The position numbers and the translations under genes are program-made. A stretch of 64,000 nucleotides of DNA from assembly GCF_947072475.1 (NCBI RefSeq), contig NZ_CAMTIA010000001.1, forward strand, positions 186,001 to 250,000, given 5' to 3'. Of the stretch, positions 61,866 through 64,000 are shown piece after piece. The notes beneath the pieces are model-generated. The model did not search any database and was not told the DNA's origin. It was given only the letters and a program-made list of their open reading frames with translations. How positions within the stretch are numbered: the first letter of the stretch is position 1; each line of letters starts with the position of its first letter. Source of the stretch: an uncultured Deefgea sp. GTDB lineage: Bacteria; Pseudomonadota; Gammaproteobacteria; Burkholderiales; Chitinibacteraceae.

Positions 61866-62028
61866 GTCGTACTTGGCGTGGCAAAACACAGGTTTTTGCT
61901 TCTTGCCTTACTCGTACCGCACTAGGCCTCTACTGGCCATGCTGCAATATTAAATTTAGACCTATTAATAAAATCAATGACGGCACGCGAACATGAATCA
62001 TGTCAGCGTGACCGCTTGGGGAGAAATC

Positions 62029-63270
62029 ATGTTTTCCGAAGTAAAACAATTTATATCTGGGGCACAAATTTTATTTGTCGCCTTTGGCGCGCTGGTGCTG
62101 GTGCCACTTTTGACCGGGCTTAATCCGGCGATGGCGCTACTCGGTGCCGGTGTCGGAACTTTGATGTTTCAGTTGATTACTCGTCGGCAAGTGCCGATTT
62201 TTTTAGGTTCGTCATTTGCTTTTATCGGCCCAATTATTTTTGCCATGCAAACTTGGGGGCAGGCCGCTACGCAGTTCGGTTTATTCTTTGCTGGGTTTAT
62301 GTATTTCATCATCGCCGGTTTGATTAAATGGCGCGGCATGGGCTTTATCCATAAATTGCTGCCACCCGTAGTGATTGGTCCGGTGATTATGGTGATTGGC
62401 TTGTCGGTGGCGGTCGCGGCTTCTGGCATGGCGATGGGGCAGGGCGGCGGTAAGCAGCTGGTGCCTTACGGCGTGTCGTTATTTCTAGCGGCTTTGTCGT
62501 TGGCAACGACGATTACGGTGTCGGTATTTGCTGGCGGTATGTTGCGCTTGGTGCCGATTTTATCCGGCGTGGTGGTGGGTTATGTTGCGGCTATCTTTTT
62601 AGGGGTGGTTGATTTGTCGAGCATTGCCGCAGCGCCATGGTTTGCAATGCCGCATTTTGTGACGCCTGAAGTCAATTGGGCCGCGGCTTTGTTTATGTTG
62701 CCAGTGGCGATTGCGCCAACGATTGAGCATATCGGCGCGGTGATGGCGGTAGGTAAAGTTACAGGAACAGATTACACGGTGAAGCCCGGTTTGCACCGCA
62801 CTTTAGCCGGTGATGGTTTCGGCGTGTGTTTTGCCGGTATGGTCGGTGGCCCACCCATTACGACGTATTCTGAAGTGACTGGTGCTCTGATGATTACGCG
62901 TAATTTTAATCCGGTGATCATGACCTACGCGGCAGTTTTGGCGGTGATTTTGGCGTTCTTTGGCAAATTTAATGCGATTTTGGTGTCGATTCCATTGCCA
63001 GTAATGGGCGGTATTATGGTGCTGTTGTTCGGTACGATTGCCTCAATTGGTTTGAAAACCTTGATCGACAGTAAGCTCGACTTAATGGCACCACGTAATT
63101 TAGTGATTGTGTCGGTGGTGCTCACTTGTGGTATCGGCGGTTTGATGGTGCAAGTGGGTAATTTCAACTTGGCCGGTGTGGGCTTGGTGAGCGTATTGGC
63201 GATTGCTTTAAATCTATTGCTGCCAGCCGATAAGCACCACGATGGGATTGTTGAAGGGCAAGATATTTAA
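62029..63270 (+). CDS. uraA: Uracil/xanthine permease, NCS2 family (UraA-like)
   Basis: 413 residues from ATG 62029, which has GGGGAGAAATC directly upstream; an ATG at 61993 is in frame but lacks a Shine-Dalgarno. About 12-14 TM helices. NCS2 pattern: FVAFGALVLVPLLTGLNPAM, PIFLGSSFAFIGPI, the Glu-bearing APTIEHIGAVMAVGKVTG and GDGFGVCFAGMVGGPPITTY. It takes up uracil with protons. It ends directly at a family hairpin and then a terminator. Confidence 0.93.
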   Translation: MFSEVKQFISGAQILFVAFGALVLVPLLTGLNPAMALLGAGVGTLMFQLITRRQVPIFLGSSFAFIGPIIFAMQTWGQAATQFGLFFAGFMYFIIAGLIKWRGMGFIHKLLPPVVIGPVIMVIGLSVAVAASGMAMGQGGGKQLVPYGVSLFLAALSLATTITVSVFAGGMLRLVPILSGVVVGYVAAIFLGVVDLSSIAAAPWFAMPHFVTPEVNWAAALFMLPVAIAPTIEHIGAVMAVGKVTGTDYTVKPGLHRTLAGDGFGVCFAGMVGGPPITTYSEVTGALMITRNFNPVIMTYAAVLAVILAFFGKFNAILVSIPLPVMGGIMVLLFGTIASIGLKTLIDSKLDLMAPRNLVIVSVVLTCGIGGLMVQVGNFNLAGVGLVSVLAIALNLLLPADKHHDGIVEGQDI

Positions 63271-63319
63271 GGGTATTGCTGTCTAAACCTTGAATTTTAT
63301 GACTTAGATTGAAATACCC
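63271..63319. repeat. GGGTATTGCTGTCTAA...AAATACCC hairpin
   Basis: GGGTATT (63271-63277) with TCTAA pairs with TTAGA and AATACCC (to 63319), 49 nt in all. It begins at the first base after the uraA stop. Confidence 0.75.
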
Positions 63320-63323
63320 AAGG

Positions 63324-63357
63324 CCGCTATTGCGCTAGTTGCGATAGCGGTTTTTTT
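63324..63357 (+). terminator. Intrinsic terminator after uraA
   Basis: CCGCTATTGC (63324-63333) pairs with GCGATAGCGG (63341-63350) with one wobble, then seven T. Confidence 0.9.
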
Positions 63358-63389
63358 GTGTCTGTCGTTTATGCAAAGTAGGGCGGTGT

Positions 63390-63719
63390 TTAATCGACAA
63401 TAAACAGCGTGGCACCGAGTCGGGTAGAGGAGCGATGGGCTTCAGCGAAATCTGCCACTTGATAACTATGGCCTGCGCTCAGTGTAAAACTGCGGCCGTC
63501 TTCAAGTTCGGTCATTAATTCACCGGCTAAGCACAATAAAATATGCCCTTTGTTGCACCAATGATCGGCGAGATAGCCTGCGCTATATTCGACCATTCGC
63601 ACTCGAATCGCATCAAATTGCTGGGTACGCCAATACGCCATCCCTGTGATGCCGGGGTGTGCGGTTTTTTCGATATTGGCCCAGTCGGTAACGCCAAAAG
63701 GAATATTTGCGATTTGCAT
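63390..63719 (-). CDS. DHCW-motif-type cupin protein
   Basis: 109 residues, small beta-barrel pattern. ADHWCNKGHILLCLAGELMT gives His and Cys in the first cupin motif; the second motif is weak (SAGHSYQVADFAEAHRS). I recall a group named DHCW-motif cupin fold proteins with this look. A metal may be bound; function unknown. It faces the glnS gene. Confidence 0.8.
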   Translation of the reverse strand: MQIANIPFGVTDWANIEKTAHPGITGMAYWRTQQFDAIRVRMVEYSAGYLADHWCNKGHILLCLAGELMTELEDGRSFTLSAGHSYQVADFAEAHRSSTRLGATLFIVD

Positions 63720-63791
63720 GGCATGATTCTCATTCCAATAATGGCCACTTTATACCACGCGCTGCGATAGAGAAGGCAGTGAGCGCGTTGA

Positions 63792-63798
63792 TTTGGTA
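63792..63798 (+). promoter_or_regulatory. Probable -10 box for glnS
   Basis: GTAGAAT (TAGAAT core) about 43 bp before the glnS ATG, with TTGATT just upstream but at poor spacing for a -35. Confidence 0.3.
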
Positions 63799-63840
63799 GA
63801 ATCGCTACTTATAAAAGACAACTCCAGAGTTTGAGCCGCA

Positions 63841-64000
63841 ATGAGTGAAAAAATGAGCCCTGCAGCGAGTGCAGAAACCGCACCTGTAAACAGTAATTTT
63901 ATCCGCCAAATCATTGATGCCGATCTAGCCAGCGGCAAGCACACCGCGGTGCAGACGCGCTTTCCGCCTGAGCCAAACGGCTATTTGCACATCGGCCACG
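63841..64000 (+). CDS. glnS: Glutaminyl-tRNA synthetase, N-terminal part
   Basis: The frame from ATG 63841 is open to the window end (53 residues). [20 protein letters not shown], then [15 protein letters not shown] with the class I HIGH motif, is the typical GlnS start. The remainder is outside the window. Confidence 0.95.
   Translation, partial: MSEKMSPAASAETAPVNSNFIRQIIDADLASGKHTAVQTRFPPEPNGYLHIGH

Overview
The window looks like the chromosome of a mid-GC betaproteobacterium, most likely of the order Neisseriales (Chromobacteriaceae/Chitinibacteraceae type). This is an inference from protein-family resemblance, from the split type II secretion locus (gspLMN, gspEDC and gspF-GHIJK) and from housekeeping blocks such as dnaX-ybaB-recR. 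It holds about 63 protein genes, two of them cut by the window ends. I saw no rRNA, tRNA, CRISPR array, integrase or transposase.

Layout. 1-1428: a truncated TPR protein and a YigZ-family protein. 1663-2433: a NagD-like HAD phosphatase. 2536-7575 (minus): a complete sugar ABC importer (binding protein, two permeases, UgpC/MalK-type ATPase) whose intergenic spaces are full of short dispersed repeats. 7913-11467 (plus, divergent): a second, GtsA-like sugar-binding protein followed by a response regulator and a histidine kinase, probably the sugar sensor that controls the importer. 11551-20435: a dioxygenase, a lytic transglycosylase, an enoyl-CoA hydratase-family protein, a BAX-inhibitor-1 protein, recR-ybaB-dnaX, a small OXLD1-like protein and the PBP4-type peptidase dacB. 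20665-22239: guaA.

Directly after guaA lies a visibly AT-rich three-gene island (22529-25386): a PD-(D/E)XK-like sce7726 protein, an sce7725/beta-like protein and a zinc-finger HEPN/RES-type protein. The tight spacing, foreign base composition and NAD-targeting RES domain make it the best candidate for an undescribed defence or toxin module. After a DUF3617 protein and an M32 carboxypeptidase comes an eight-gene catabolic operon (28498-34046): small PRD protein, SFCGS protein, DUF4312, DUF4311, DUF4310, amidohydrolase/deacetylase, DgaE-like ammonia lyase and DgaF-like KDGP aldolase. It is followed by its probable regulator (34357-36273, HTH-PRD-EIIB-EIIA). The enzymes resemble the D-glucosaminate pathway, but the sugar PTS is replaced by uncharacterised membrane proteins.

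36583-39950 (minus) is a binding lipoprotein paired with a hybrid histidine kinase. 40104-44882 holds an RNase D-like exonuclease, an epimerase, a LEA-like repeat protein, a TSUP permease and an MFS permease. 45546-61083 is the type II secretion system in three blocks (gspLMN; gspCDE on minus; gspFGHIJK), interrupted by genes for a uracil-DNA glycosylase, MscS, AqpZ, RidA and a GNAT. The end holds upp-uraA (uracil salvage), a cupin and the start of glnS.

The window is also rich in repeats: a CACAGAGG-type family that has duplicated the end of a permease gene; a 47-50 nt GGGTATTGC/GCAATACCC hairpin family that overlaps one gene end and abuts the recR start codon; a 302-bp MITE-like element whose end supplies the stop codon of a kinase gene; and a 123-bp tandem array inside the gsp operon.
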